A stretch of DNA of 39,441 nucleotides from Chloroflexota bacterium (GTDB lineage Bacteria; Chloroflexota; Anaerolineae; Caldilineales; Caldilineaceae). The DNA lies in NCBI GenBank assembly GCA_018969295.1, contig JAGWYN010000040.1:1-39441 (forward strand), given 5' to 3'. Below the pieces are notes generated by a model. The model was not told where the DNA came from. It searched no databases and saw only the letters and a program-made list of their open reading frames with translations. A program made the translations under genes and the position numbers. Positions 1 through 8,284 of the stretch are shown here, piece by piece. How positions within the stretch are numbered: position 1 is the first letter of the stretch; each line of letters begins with the position of its first letter.

Positions 1-130
1 CGGCAAGGCGCCGAAAACCTGCTGCCAGTTCGTGCCGCCGTCCTTAGTGGACGCTTTGACCAGATGTGGGACGCTGCCAAAAACCTGCCCCCATCGTGAA
101 GTAGACCCACCAGAAACCAGAGGAACAGGA
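1..130 (-). other. Possible fragment of a BNR-repeat reading frame at the left edge
   Basis: Reading the minus strand leftward, one frame stays open to the window edge and contains two related stretches, WGQVFGSVP and TNWQQVFGALP. The second follows STKDGG, so STKDGGTNW fits the SxDxGxxW pattern of BNR/sialidase-type beta-propeller repeats. No ATG was found in this frame; one in-frame GTG lies inside the end of the neighbouring FGE-like gene. It may be the N-terminal edge of a downstream gene continuing beyond the window, or a decayed fragment. The repeat pattern is visible; the gene status is uncertain. Confidence 0.3.
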
Positions 131-1048
131 TCAGGGCGAGCGGACACACCGGAATCCGACGAAGTAGTGGTCCCAGTAGTCGAGGACGTAGACGGAGCCG
201 TTCCGGTGGGCAGAGCGCACGCCAAAGTAACCGTATTGCCACGACCCGCCCCGAAGCACACGTTTCGACCCCGTCGTTGGTCCTTGCGGGTTGCTGCCGG
301 GTGACACACTGTAGTAGCTGCCGTCATACCAGTCGTTCACCCACTCCCACACGTTGCCGGCCATGTCCATCACACCGTACGGGCTGGCTCCGCTTGGATA
401 AAATCCCACACGGCTGGTCTCGCCAACACAAAAGTTGTAGTTTGTTTTTGTACAATAAGGGGCACTGTCCCCCCACGGGTACACACGTGTGTCGCTGCTC
501 CCGCGCGCCGCCTTCTCCCACTCCGCCTCCGTCGGCAACCGCTTGCCCGCCCACTCACAGAAGGCACTTGCCTGCCACCAGGTAACGTAGAACACCGGAT
601 AGTCCGCGTAGGTGCTTGTGCCATAGTAGGGGCTGCGCGTGTAGGAATCCACGCTTACTGGCACCGTGCACCCACCGGCATCCACACACACCTTGTACCG
701 GGCATTGGTCACCTCGTATTTGTCGATGTAGTAAGCGTCCAGCGTGACCGTATGCAGAGGCTGCTCGTCGCCAAAGCACGTCTCCGCCGGGTTGCTGCTG
801 TCGCACCCCATCTGGAAACTACCGGCAGGGATCAGGATCTCTTCGGCAGGGTTGAAGCTGGAAGGTATGGATACTACCGGCAGGTAAACCATGCCTGTCA
901 TCTCCTCAGACGCTTGAATCGTGACAGCGCTGTTTTCTGCTCTCACCGTTTTGCTGCCAGCTGCCACACGCGACGATTCTGTAAGCACAAAGCTGGCTGC
1001 CAACGCACCTATTGCCAGCACAAGGGTCGAAAGCCATACACGGCGCAT
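131..1048 (-). CDS. Secreted SUMF1/FGE-sulfatase-domain protein
   Basis: The protein has 305 residues. A signal peptide (RR near the N-terminus, then a hydrophobic run ending around residue 24) implies export. From about residue 70 it has the formylglycine-generating-enzyme (SUMF1) fold signature: IPAGSFQMG, the YYIDKYEVTNARY block, RLPTEAEWEKAARG, YPWGD, a DMAGNVWEWVNDWY block and a RVLRGGSW...R..HR..GFRCV ending. I see no cysteine pair placed as in catalytic FGE near the C-terminus, so it is more likely a non-catalytic member or one of unknown substrate. The start is supported by an AAGGAG site just upstream of the ATG. The segment VYLPVV near residue 55 resembles motifs common in secreted Chloroflexota proteins. 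It stands alone, about 280 bp downstream of the terminase-like cassette. Confidence 0.88.
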   Translation of the reverse strand: MRRVWLSTLVLAIGALAASFVLTESSRVAAGSKTVRAENSAVTIQASEEMTGMVYLPVVSIPSSFNPAEEILIPAGSFQMGCDSSNPAETCFGDEQPLHTVTLDAYYIDKYEVTNARYKVCVDAGGCTVPVSVDSYTRSPYYGTSTYADYPVFYVTWWQASAFCEWAGKRLPTEAEWEKAARGSSDTRVYPWGDSAPYCTKTNYNFCVGETSRVGFYPSGASPYGVMDMAGNVWEWVNDWYDGSYYSVSPGSNPQGPTTGSKRVLRGGSWQYGYFGVRSAHRNGSVYVLDYWDHYFVGFRCVRSP

Positions 1049-1125
1049 AGGACGCTTCTCCTTTGGGGAACATCGCTCAGGGATCTTTTCGGGAGATGCA
1101 GCAAGAGTACATTCAGCCAGGGCAC

Positions 1126-1152
1126 ATGCTGCATACTGCTGTTAAGCAGCAT
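1126..1152. repeat. Small inverted repeat in intergenic space
   Basis: ATGCTGC (1126-1132) is matched by GCAGCAT (1146-1152), with an alternative inner pairing CTGCT/AGCAG. It sits between the terminase-like gene and the FGE-like gene, both on the minus strand, so it could be a weak terminator or an operator. There is no clear T-tract. Confidence 0.3.
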
Positions 1153-1327
1153 ACAACGGATTGCGGCAAATTTCCAAACAGACCCCGAATGCGACCCCTG
1201 TGGGCTGTCAAAACAGCCTGAGCTGATTTTGAGGAACTGTTTGCAGAATAGGATAGCCTTTACGTCGGCGATCCTGGGATAAAGCGGGCGCTACACGCCA
1301 AAAACGACTCAGCGCTTCGGATTGAGG

Positions 1328-2845
1328 CTACCATCCTGCTGCCCATTCGAGCGGGTCGACGGCTTCTACTACAGTCGAGACGACAGCAGTGCCTCGCCAG
1401 GCCAGGGCTGCCACGGCCAGGGCAAAGGCATCGGCACGGTCGTCGTGCATGCCCTCGGGGGCACGCAGTGAAGATGCTTCGATCGAGGCGAGCTGGGTCG
1501 CCGTCTCCAGGTCGCGTACCACGCAAACTCCGTCACGCACCGCATCGGCCAGCAACGCATAGAGCAGCGGCTTGCCCTTGACGTTGGACAGCCAGCCCGG
1601 CCGGTCATCACAACCGTTCAGCACCCGCAACCGGCCATCTTCCTGCAGCGTTCGTAGCACCAAATGGCCGTGGTTGTTGCGCTCAACCAGCACATCCGCT
1701 GCCTGGTACCAAACCCCTAATTCGGCGACGTAACCCGCAAAACGACCCGGCTCCACTCGTCCAGCCAAGAGCGCAACCTGGCCCCAATGTTCGGCATCGA
1801 GCACCACTGCAGCCGATTCATCTGAGTTGGGGTTGCCCTCAGCCGGGTCTACGCCGATTACATAGCGACGACCCGGCAATGGCGCTTTCCATACCGTCAA
1901 CCCGGGCAAAGAAGGAGATGCTGGATAGTTGACATCAAGGTTCGTGCTGCTGCCTTCCCAGCTTGCCTGCGTGTCCAGACAGCCTTCCAGCCAGGAAAAC
2001 GGCAGACGGCGGTCCAGTTCCTCCGGAGCCAACGCCTCTTCAGGGGTGGCCGGATACTCGGCAAAAAAATCATCGTCGGTGCCGCGCTGGGCATACATCT
2101 CCGCTTTGGTGATGGTATGCCAGTGTTCATCTCGATCAGGACGTGCATGCCAGGGCAGGAAGACATGACGATAGTCGCCTGTTCCTTGTAAACTGGCACG
2201 GAAAAGATTTTTGAAGGTACTGACTGGATGTCGTTTGTCGCTTGTCGAGACCATGCAGAGTTGACCGCCGGCGTCGATGGTCGGTTTGACTGCATTGAGA
2301 AATTGAGCCAGATCCGGCACAAAATCAGCTTCATCGACCAAAGCAAAGGTCCCAGTGTAAGAACGCCCGCCTTTGGTCGAGAAGGCCAACGCCCGGCTAC
2401 CGTTGGAGAGCTCCCAACGGTTCTCATTGTCCTTGGTTACAGCACGCGCCCGCAACCAGTCGGGTAACCGTTCGTACATGCCTTTAAGCCGCCAAAGTAG
2501 ATCTTTGGCTTCGGCCTCGCGCAACGAAAAAAGCAGAACCGTTGCTGGTGCCCGGCACTGCAAAAGCCAAAGCGCGTAGGCCAGGCTCAACCACGAAATG
2601 CCCAGCTGACGCGCTTTGAGCACAACTAGCTTACGGCCTGTTTCAAGTGCGTCCAGAACGTCGTATTGCGCAGGCCACAACTTGAAAGGCAGCCAAACCC
2701 GATTGGTGGCATCGTAGATTTGCACGTAGCGGGCGGTAAAAAAAGCAGGGTCGTCGCAGCAACAGAGAAAATCAGCCACCGGGTCAGCGAAGAGAATATT
2801 GACTTCTGTAGGTGCCTGCTTGCTGCAGGCACCTGTCTCGACCAT
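1328..2845 (-). CDS. Terminase-large-subunit-like ATPase/nuclease
   Basis: The protein has about 505 residues and resembles phage terminase large subunits, which couple an ATPase motor to an RNase H-fold nuclease. ATPase motifs visible are KARQLGIS (about 78-86, the Walker A variant typical of terminases), FSLREAEA, ALVDEAD (168-174, Walker B with catalytic Glu) and MVSTSDK (motif III/coupling region). The nuclease half shows GVDPAEG (first Asp near 333), VLVERNNHG (Glu near 388) and a C-terminal HDDRADAFA (Asp near 470). All key acidic residues are therefore present. I chose the ATG at 2845, preceded by AGGTG; a GTG at 2851 is the alternative. It follows the 52-residue membrane protein by 10 nt and is last in the cassette headed by the CHAT-fusion gene. 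No portal, capsid or protease gene is nearby, which argues against an ordinary prophage and for domestication or a defence or selfish role. Confidence 0.85.
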   Translation of the reverse strand: MVETGACSKQAPTEVNILFADPVADFLCCCDDPAFFTARYVQIYDATNRVWLPFKLWPAQYDVLDALETGRKLVVLKARQLGISWLSLAYALWLLQCRAPATVLLFSLREAEAKDLLWRLKGMYERLPDWLRARAVTKDNENRWELSNGSRALAFSTKGGRSYTGTFALVDEADFVPDLAQFLNAVKPTIDAGGQLCMVSTSDKRHPVSTFKNLFRASLQGTGDYRHVFLPWHARPDRDEHWHTITKAEMYAQRGTDDDFFAEYPATPEEALAPEELDRRLPFSWLEGCLDTQASWEGSSTNLDVNYPASPSLPGLTVWKAPLPGRRYVIGVDPAEGNPNSDESAAVVLDAEHWGQVALLAGRVEPGRFAGYVAELGVWYQAADVLVERNNHGHLVLRTLQEDGRLRVLNGCDDRPGWLSNVKGKPLLYALLADAVRDGVCVVRDLETATQLASIEASSLRAPEGMHDDRADAFALAVAALAWRGTAVVSTVVEAVDPLEWAAGW

Positions 2846-2855
2846 CTTCACCTGA

Positions 2856-3014
2856 TCACCCGCTGCTCAACAACGCCCAGAAGGGGGCAAGGTCGAGCCC
2901 CAGCATCGTCAGCAGACCCAGGGTCATTACCAACAGAGCCCCAACTGCCAGTGCAAGCCATAACCGATGCTCTGATGGTACCGATGCAAACAATTCACGC
3001 AGTGCACTCCACAT
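2856..3014 (-). CDS. 52-residue single-helix membrane protein
   Basis: A short ORF beginning MWSALRELF has an excellent ribosome site (GGAGG, 6 nt before the ATG). One hydrophobic helix spans about residues 19-44 (LWLALAVGALLVMTLGLL...), and the N-terminal amphipathic segment contains charged residues. It lies between the CHAT-fusion gene (102 nt upstream) and the terminase-like gene (10 nt downstream) on the same strand, so the three look co-transcribed. A longer frame starting at 3101 exists, but the ribosome site favours 3014. Size and topology resemble holin-like or effector membrane peptides. No family is recognised. Confidence 0.62.
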   Translation of the reverse strand: MWSALRELFASVPSEHRLWLALAVGALLVMTLGLLTMLGLDLAPFWALLSSG

Positions 3015-3116
3015 TTGTAACCTCCATGTCGGTTCAACTGACTGCTGTCGGCACGCTGCCGTCAGCTTTGCCCCTGCAAGAAAAACCACTCGCGCGTCCA
3101 CTCAACGAGTCCTCGG

Positions 3117-4265
3117 TCACCAGTGACGGACCACGTATTCAGCGACAACCGGAGCACAGGCCGCCAATGCGGCATCTAGCGCAGCGTTCGGCGTCAGGCC
3201 CTGGCCGATCCCCATCCAGAAGTGCTCACAGAGCACCGCAGCATCGTCGTGACCGATGGCAGCATCGATGGTGATGACGAAGGGAACCACACCCAGCCAG
3301 TCGCCGATGCGATCGCCCTGACATCCGGCGAGCAGCAGCACCTGTACGCCCAACAGCCGCTCACTCAGCCATTCCCCATCCACCTCCCCATCGGCCAGCT
3401 GCACCCCTTCATGCCCAGCGTGAACAGCCAGATGCAGCAGCGATACGGGCCGTCCGCAGCTGCGTTCGCGACGGAGATAGGCATCGAGATCCTCGGTACT
3501 GGCGTCGGTAAGCCGATGAAAACCAAGTCCAGTCTGGCGCTTGACCTTGCGCAGTGCAGCCAGGTCGATGCGCAGGCTGGCATCGGCACCGATGACGACC
3601 AGCAGGGTTGCGTGGGGGAGCTGGGCGGGTGCCGCCGCAGAGGGAGTGTCGTCGCTCGCTGCACGCCCGATTGTGGCACGCCAGGCACGTAGCCGTTTGG
3701 CAGCTTCGACCAGGTCGTCGGCGGTGTAGGTGGGTATTTGACCGCTATGACCATCGTTTTCATTCTCTTCCATTTCGGTCCGATGGGCGGCCAGCATGTC
3801 GCGAAAAAACAGGCGCAGCGTGGGCAGAAACTGCCTGGCCTCGTCTGGTTCCAGATTGGGCAGATCGGCGAGATTGAGGGTCACGTAAAGGTCTTTGAGA
3901 ATCTTGGAGATCATCCCCAGGCGTTCCTGGCGGGCATCTGAGCGGCGGGCTTCCTTTTCGCCTGGCAAAGGGGAAGGCTGGGTGGCGTCCCATGCCCGGG
4001 CTCGTTCCTGCCACTGCCAGCGTCGGCTGGCATCACACCAGGTGCGGCTGGATTTAGGACAGCGCTGCCCTTCGATCTCAGCACAGCGTTGGCTGGCTGC
4101 CTCAAGCGAACGCTGAGGGCCTAGCAACCGGTACCGCTCAAAGCGGTTGAACCAGGTCAGCGGCTCGTCCGATCTTTTCTCCCAGGCCACAGACTCGACG
4201 TGCGGAGAGAGCGTCTCTATCCCTTGCTGACCTTCTCGAACACCCTCTAGATTCAATCCCATCAT
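3117..4265 (-). CDS. Terminase-small-subunit-like / CHAT-domain fusion protein
   Basis: The protein has 382 residues. Residues about 25-95 look like the N-terminal region of terminase-small-subunit-like proteins: a W.NRFERYRLLGP block, then SRTWCDASRRWQWQERARAWD, the W..W.W..RA.AWD pattern that follows the HTH in such proteins. A charged helical region (about 105-200) follows. Residues about 218-382 resemble a CHAT/caspase-like protease: strand TLLVVIGAD, then LLHLAVHAGHEG with His282, LLLAGCQGDR with Cys315, and a distal FVITIDAAIGHDDA...FWMGIGQG..PNAALDAALA helix as in CHAT C-termini. The His-Cys spacing fits a catalytic dyad; activity is inferred. The ATG at 4265 is chosen for its AAGGAG site; a TTG at 4298 lacks one. 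It heads the cassette with the membrane peptide and the terminase-like gene. The linker PSPLPGEK is encoded by a 17-nt repeat also found inverted at 5106-5122. Confidence 0.72.
   Translation of the reverse strand: MMGLNLEGVREGQQGIETLSPHVESVAWEKRSDEPLTWFNRFERYRLLGPQRSLEAASQRCAEIEGQRCPKSSRTWCDASRRWQWQERARAWDATQPSPLPGEKEARRSDARQERLGMISKILKDLYVTLNLADLPNLEPDEARQFLPTLRLFFRDMLAAHRTEMEENENDGHSGQIPTYTADDLVEAAKRLRAWRATIGRAASDDTPSAAAPAQLPHATLLVVIGADASLRIDLAALRKVKRQTGLGFHRLTDASTEDLDAYLRRERSCGRPVSLLHLAVHAGHEGVQLADGEVDGEWLSERLLGVQVLLLAGCQGDRIGDWLGVVPFVITIDAAIGHDDAAVLCEHFWMGIGQGLTPNAALDAALAACAPVVAEYVVRHW
3961..3977 (-). repeat. 17-nt dispersed repeat, copy inside the CHAT-fusion gene
   Basis: The 17 nt beginning CCTGGCAAAGG are the exact reverse complement of 5106-5122. 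In the gene they encode the SPLPG linker. A degraded form (CTAGCAAAGGGGC) occurs near 4306-4318. Confidence 0.6.
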
Positions 4266-4395
4266 ACGCAGCACTCCTTGTTGAACACAGGCGCACAACC
4301 CCTAGCCTAGCAAAGGGGCAGACTGACTGCAAGTAACGTTGCCGACACCTCATCCCAGCTGCACCGCACGCTTGCCCCATCTTTCATACTCTGCC

Positions 4396-4485
4396 TACCA
4401 CACCTACAACCCTACAACCAGAGCCCTTCCCACTCGAGGTCGTACCCTTCATTTTTGTTGTAGGAGGCGTTGTAGCTGTGGTAGT
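4396..4485. repeat. Imperfect inverted repeat of TACCACA/CTACAAC motifs
   Basis: TACCACACCTACAACCCTAC near 4396 is matched in reverse by GTTGTAGGAGGCGTTGTAG plus CTGTGGTA near 4457-4484. The arms are separated by about 40 nt. Related motifs recur near 4616-4632, 4702-4715, 5183-5204, 5237-5264 and 5358. CAATCCTACAAC at about 4619 is the exact reverse complement of a stretch near 5240. Confidence 0.5.
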
Positions 4486-4638
4486 TAAGAACCTGATCTT
4501 GCCGCCTCGACACGCTTCCCACAGGGGTCCCGCACTCCCTGCCATCCATTCCTTCAGCCATTTGCGCGTTTCCAGGCCGCTCACAAGACGCTTGGACCGC
4601 CCCCCCCTGTCCAGCCCTACAATCCTACAACCATCAGT

Positions 4639-4676
<38 letters not shown>

Positions 4677-4802
4677 AGAAGAGAGAGAAGAGAGAAGAGC
4701 CGTTGTAGTGGTAGAAGGGAAGGGGGGGCTGCGCACACAAGCCAGATCGCGTGTCTGGCCTGCGCCAGCTTGCCTGGACGTTTTCAAGGCGGGCCGTGTT
4801 CA

Positions 4803-5084
4803 CCGGCCAACGCGACGCGCCGGCCGATGCGACGCGCCTGCCGGCCAACGCGACGCGCCGGCCAACGCGACGCACCTGCCTGCCAACGCGACGCGCCTGC
4901 CAACGCGACGCGCCTGCCGGCCAACGCGACGCGCCGGCCAACGCGACGCACCTGCCTGCCAACGCGACGCGCCTGCCAACGCGACGCGCCTGCCTGCCAA
5001 CGCGTCGGCCTGCCAACGCGACGCGCCGGCCGATGCGACGCGCCTGCCGGCCGATGCGACGCGCCTGCCGGCCGACGCGACGCG
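4803..5084. repeat. 15-unit GC-rich minisatellite with higher-order repeat
   Basis: Fifteen copies of a 13-nt core, CC(A/G)A(C/T)GCGACGC(G/A), are joined by 4-nt (CCGG or CCTG) or 8-nt (CCTGCCGG or CCTGCCTG) spacers, giving 17- or 21-nt units (one variant unit is 20 nt). Units 3-6 (4837-4912) and 7-10 (4913-4988) are identical 76-nt blocks, showing a recent higher-order duplication. Unit 11 carries GCGTCGG in place of GCGACGCG. The array is free of stops in several frames on both strands and yields spurious arginine-rich frames. Confidence 0.92.
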
Positions 5085-5105
5085 CTGCAACAGGAAACAA
5101 CCTTG

Positions 5106-5122
5106 CCTTCCCCTTTGCCAGG
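5106..5122 (+). repeat. 17-nt dispersed repeat, intergenic copy
   Basis: Reverse complement of 3961-3977 in the CHAT-fusion gene. With the following GGGG it can fold as CCCC-TTTGCCA-GGGG. It lies 22 nt beyond the minisatellite. Confidence 0.6.
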
Positions 5123-5540
5123 GGCTTTTGTGCAGGCACAACGCCATGTTTCAGACGAGGTCACAAGGCCGCACCCTACATACGGCTACAACCGTTTTTA
5201 CAACTGAAAAGTGGGCTGTCTCCAGAGGTAGCAGCAGGGCTGTTGTAGGATTGGTAGGTGTTGTAGCAGGTCCCGCCCGAAGCCTGCACAACTTCTCCGC
5301 GGCACAGCCCGCCCGTCTGGCGCTGCACACGGTTTGAATCTCGGATAAAATTGAAAATCTACAACATTTGTCACAAGCGCAAAACAGGGCAGAATCGTGT
5401 AAACCTTTGTTCAGTCCGCCCAGGGGCCATGTTACGCTGTGAACAATGTGTTCGAGAACGGCGGACGGAAAACGCATGCAGACGTTTTTTGAAGGAAGGA
5501 TTCGGACAATGTGGGAAAGGCGGCCAGACAGACGTGCGGG

Positions 5541-6575
5541 TCAGGAGCGCAGCAAGGCAGGCAGGATCCAATCAGCCACCCGGTGGCGGACAGGGGGAGC
5601 ATCGACAAAGCCGCAGTGGCCTCCGCTGGGGTGGATCTGAAATTCGAGCAAGGGGTGGGGAGCCAGTGCCGCAAAGTCAGCGACGGGGATCACGGGGTCA
5701 TTCTGGGCGGTGATGATGGTCGTCGGGACGCGCAGTGTGGCCAGCGCATCCCCAAGCACCGTATACGCGGCAAAGTATTCGTCGGCGTTGCGAAATGGAA
5801 TTTCACCGCGCCTGGCAAGCTTTTGGACGAACCATTCGGTCATCTCGCGGATCGAGGGAAACTGTTCGATCGCACGGAGGTCGGGCAGAACCGGGTAGAG
5901 CGCCTGTTTGGCGTGCAGCGAACGCAGCCAGCGTCGGCGAAAGTAGCTTCGGGTCAGGGGATTGCGGTCCAGCGCATCCGTAGCATGGCCGGGGTGAATG
6001 GCCGGGCAAAGGGCCACAACTTTGCGCAGATGGTGAAAGGGTGTTCGCTCGCTGTGCCACCGGGCCAGACGCAGAGCAAAATTGCCGCCCAACGAGGCTC
6101 CGGCAATGTAGAAGGGGTGCGGGCCAGCCAGCTGGGCGATCTGGGCTGTCGCAGCGGCGACCTCTTCGATCAACGTGCCACGAAAGTTACCTGGATTCAG
6201 GCTGTACGGGTCGATGTGCAGGTTGGGTCCATGGTCCCGCAGGTTGAGTCGAAATGTGGAAAAGCCTTGTTCGACCAGACGTTGGGCCAGAACCAGGTTG
6301 TAATTGGAGTGGCTGCACCCTTCCCAGCCGTGCAGCAACAGGACAAGCCCCCGCCAGACGCCTGGCAGTCGGCTGCTGTTGTAATACCCCAACAGCCGTA
6401 CGGGTCTCTCTGGAGCGGCGCCGGTCAGGTCTTCGCCAGCATCGACCAGCAGTGGCTGTTCGTCGTCAGTGATGTCGATCCCGCGGGGACGAATCAACGA
6501 CAGGAGTGTCTGTACATTGGCCGAGCGAACCAACGGATTGGGGCGAAACATTTCGAGGGGTTCTGACCGCTGCAT
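5541..6575 (-). CDS. YheT-like alpha/beta hydrolase
   Basis: The 344-residue protein matches the YheT/COG0429 branch of alpha/beta hydrolases. The N-terminus has the family FRPNPLVRSANVQTL segment. LLHGWEG marks the oxyanion region, LRDHG follows, and the nucleophile elbow is GASLGGN. The acid is in ITAQNDPVIP and the catalytic His in PSGGHCGF. Family members act as cytosolic esterases of unknown natural substrate. The start ATG at 6575 lies only 6 nt from a TATACT on the minus strand and has no ribosome site, suggesting leaderless initiation. Its 3' neighbour is the minisatellite region, and it is divergent from the amidohydrolase gene. Confidence 0.9.
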   Translation of the reverse strand: MQRSEPLEMFRPNPLVRSANVQTLLSLIRPRGIDITDDEQPLLVDAGEDLTGAAPERPVRLLGYYNSSRLPGVWRGLVLLLHGWEGCSHSNYNLVLAQRLVEQGFSTFRLNLRDHGPNLHIDPYSLNPGNFRGTLIEEVAAATAQIAQLAGPHPFYIAGASLGGNFALRLARWHSERTPFHHLRKVVALCPAIHPGHATDALDRNPLTRSYFRRRWLRSLHAKQALYPVLPDLRAIEQFPSIREMTEWFVQKLARRGEIPFRNADEYFAAYTVLGDALATLRVPTTIITAQNDPVIPVADFAALAPHPLLEFQIHPSGGHCGFVDAPPVRHRVADWILPALLRS

Positions 6576-6581
6576 GGGCCC

Positions 6582-6587
6582 AGTATA
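6582..6587 (-). promoter_or_regulatory. Candidate -10 box of a leaderless promoter
   Basis: TATACT on the minus strand ends 6 nt before the ATG of the YheT-like gene, so transcription would begin at or next to the start codon. A possible -35 (TTGGGA) lies 19 nt upstream, which is long. Confidence 0.4.
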
Positions 6588-6636
6588 CTATGGCGATTGG
6601 GAAGAATCCCAAACCCTGATCGTCGCGCGAAAAAGG

Positions 6637-6642
6637 TATACT
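6637..6642 (+). promoter_or_regulatory. Candidate -10 box for the amidohydrolase gene
   Basis: TATACT on the plus strand lies about 195 nt before the amidohydrolase start. The -35 is weak. If used, it gives a leader of roughly 190 nt that contains the hairpin at 6781-6814. Confidence 0.3.
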
Positions 6643-6780
6643 TTCGCTGCGCTGTTGGAGATATTCTGAAATCTGCTGGACTGTGCAAAATGGTGTCAAT
6701 GTGGCAAACTATTGTTGGTAGCCTCAGCAATCCATAAAGTTACCCATCTTTTGTTGTATCTGGTATCGTACCTGGCAACT

Positions 6781-6814
6781 GGCTGGGTGCGCTGTCAAGC
6801 GTACGGTGCCAGCC
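6781..6814 (+). promoter_or_regulatory. Two-tier hairpin in the 5' leader
   Basis: GGCTGG (6781-6786) pairs with CCAGCC (6809-6814). Inside, TGCGCT (6788-6793) pairs with AGCGTA (6798-6803) using one G-U pair, around a GTCA loop. TTTCTT follows. It ends 23 nt before the amidohydrolase ATG and could be an attenuator or translational control element. It does not match a riboswitch class I can name. Confidence 0.35.
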
Positions 6815-6837
6815 TTTCTTGCTTCCCAGAGGATGCT

Positions 6838-8226
<1,389 letters not shown>

Positions 8227-8284
8227 TTCTTGCTCTGGCTGCGGGCGTGTGCAGGGCGGTGTGGTCCAGAAAGGACAGGCTGTT

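Noticed and set aside
1328..4265. Interpretation of the terminase cassette as an ordinary prophage
   Set aside because: No portal, capsid, tail, integrase or lysis gene is in the adjacent sequence, and the small-subunit-like protein is fused to a CHAT-like domain.
6712..6837. N-terminal membrane extension of the deaminase
   Set aside because: It has no ribosome site, the hydrophobic stretch is untypical of the family, and the ATG at 6838 gives the standard start.
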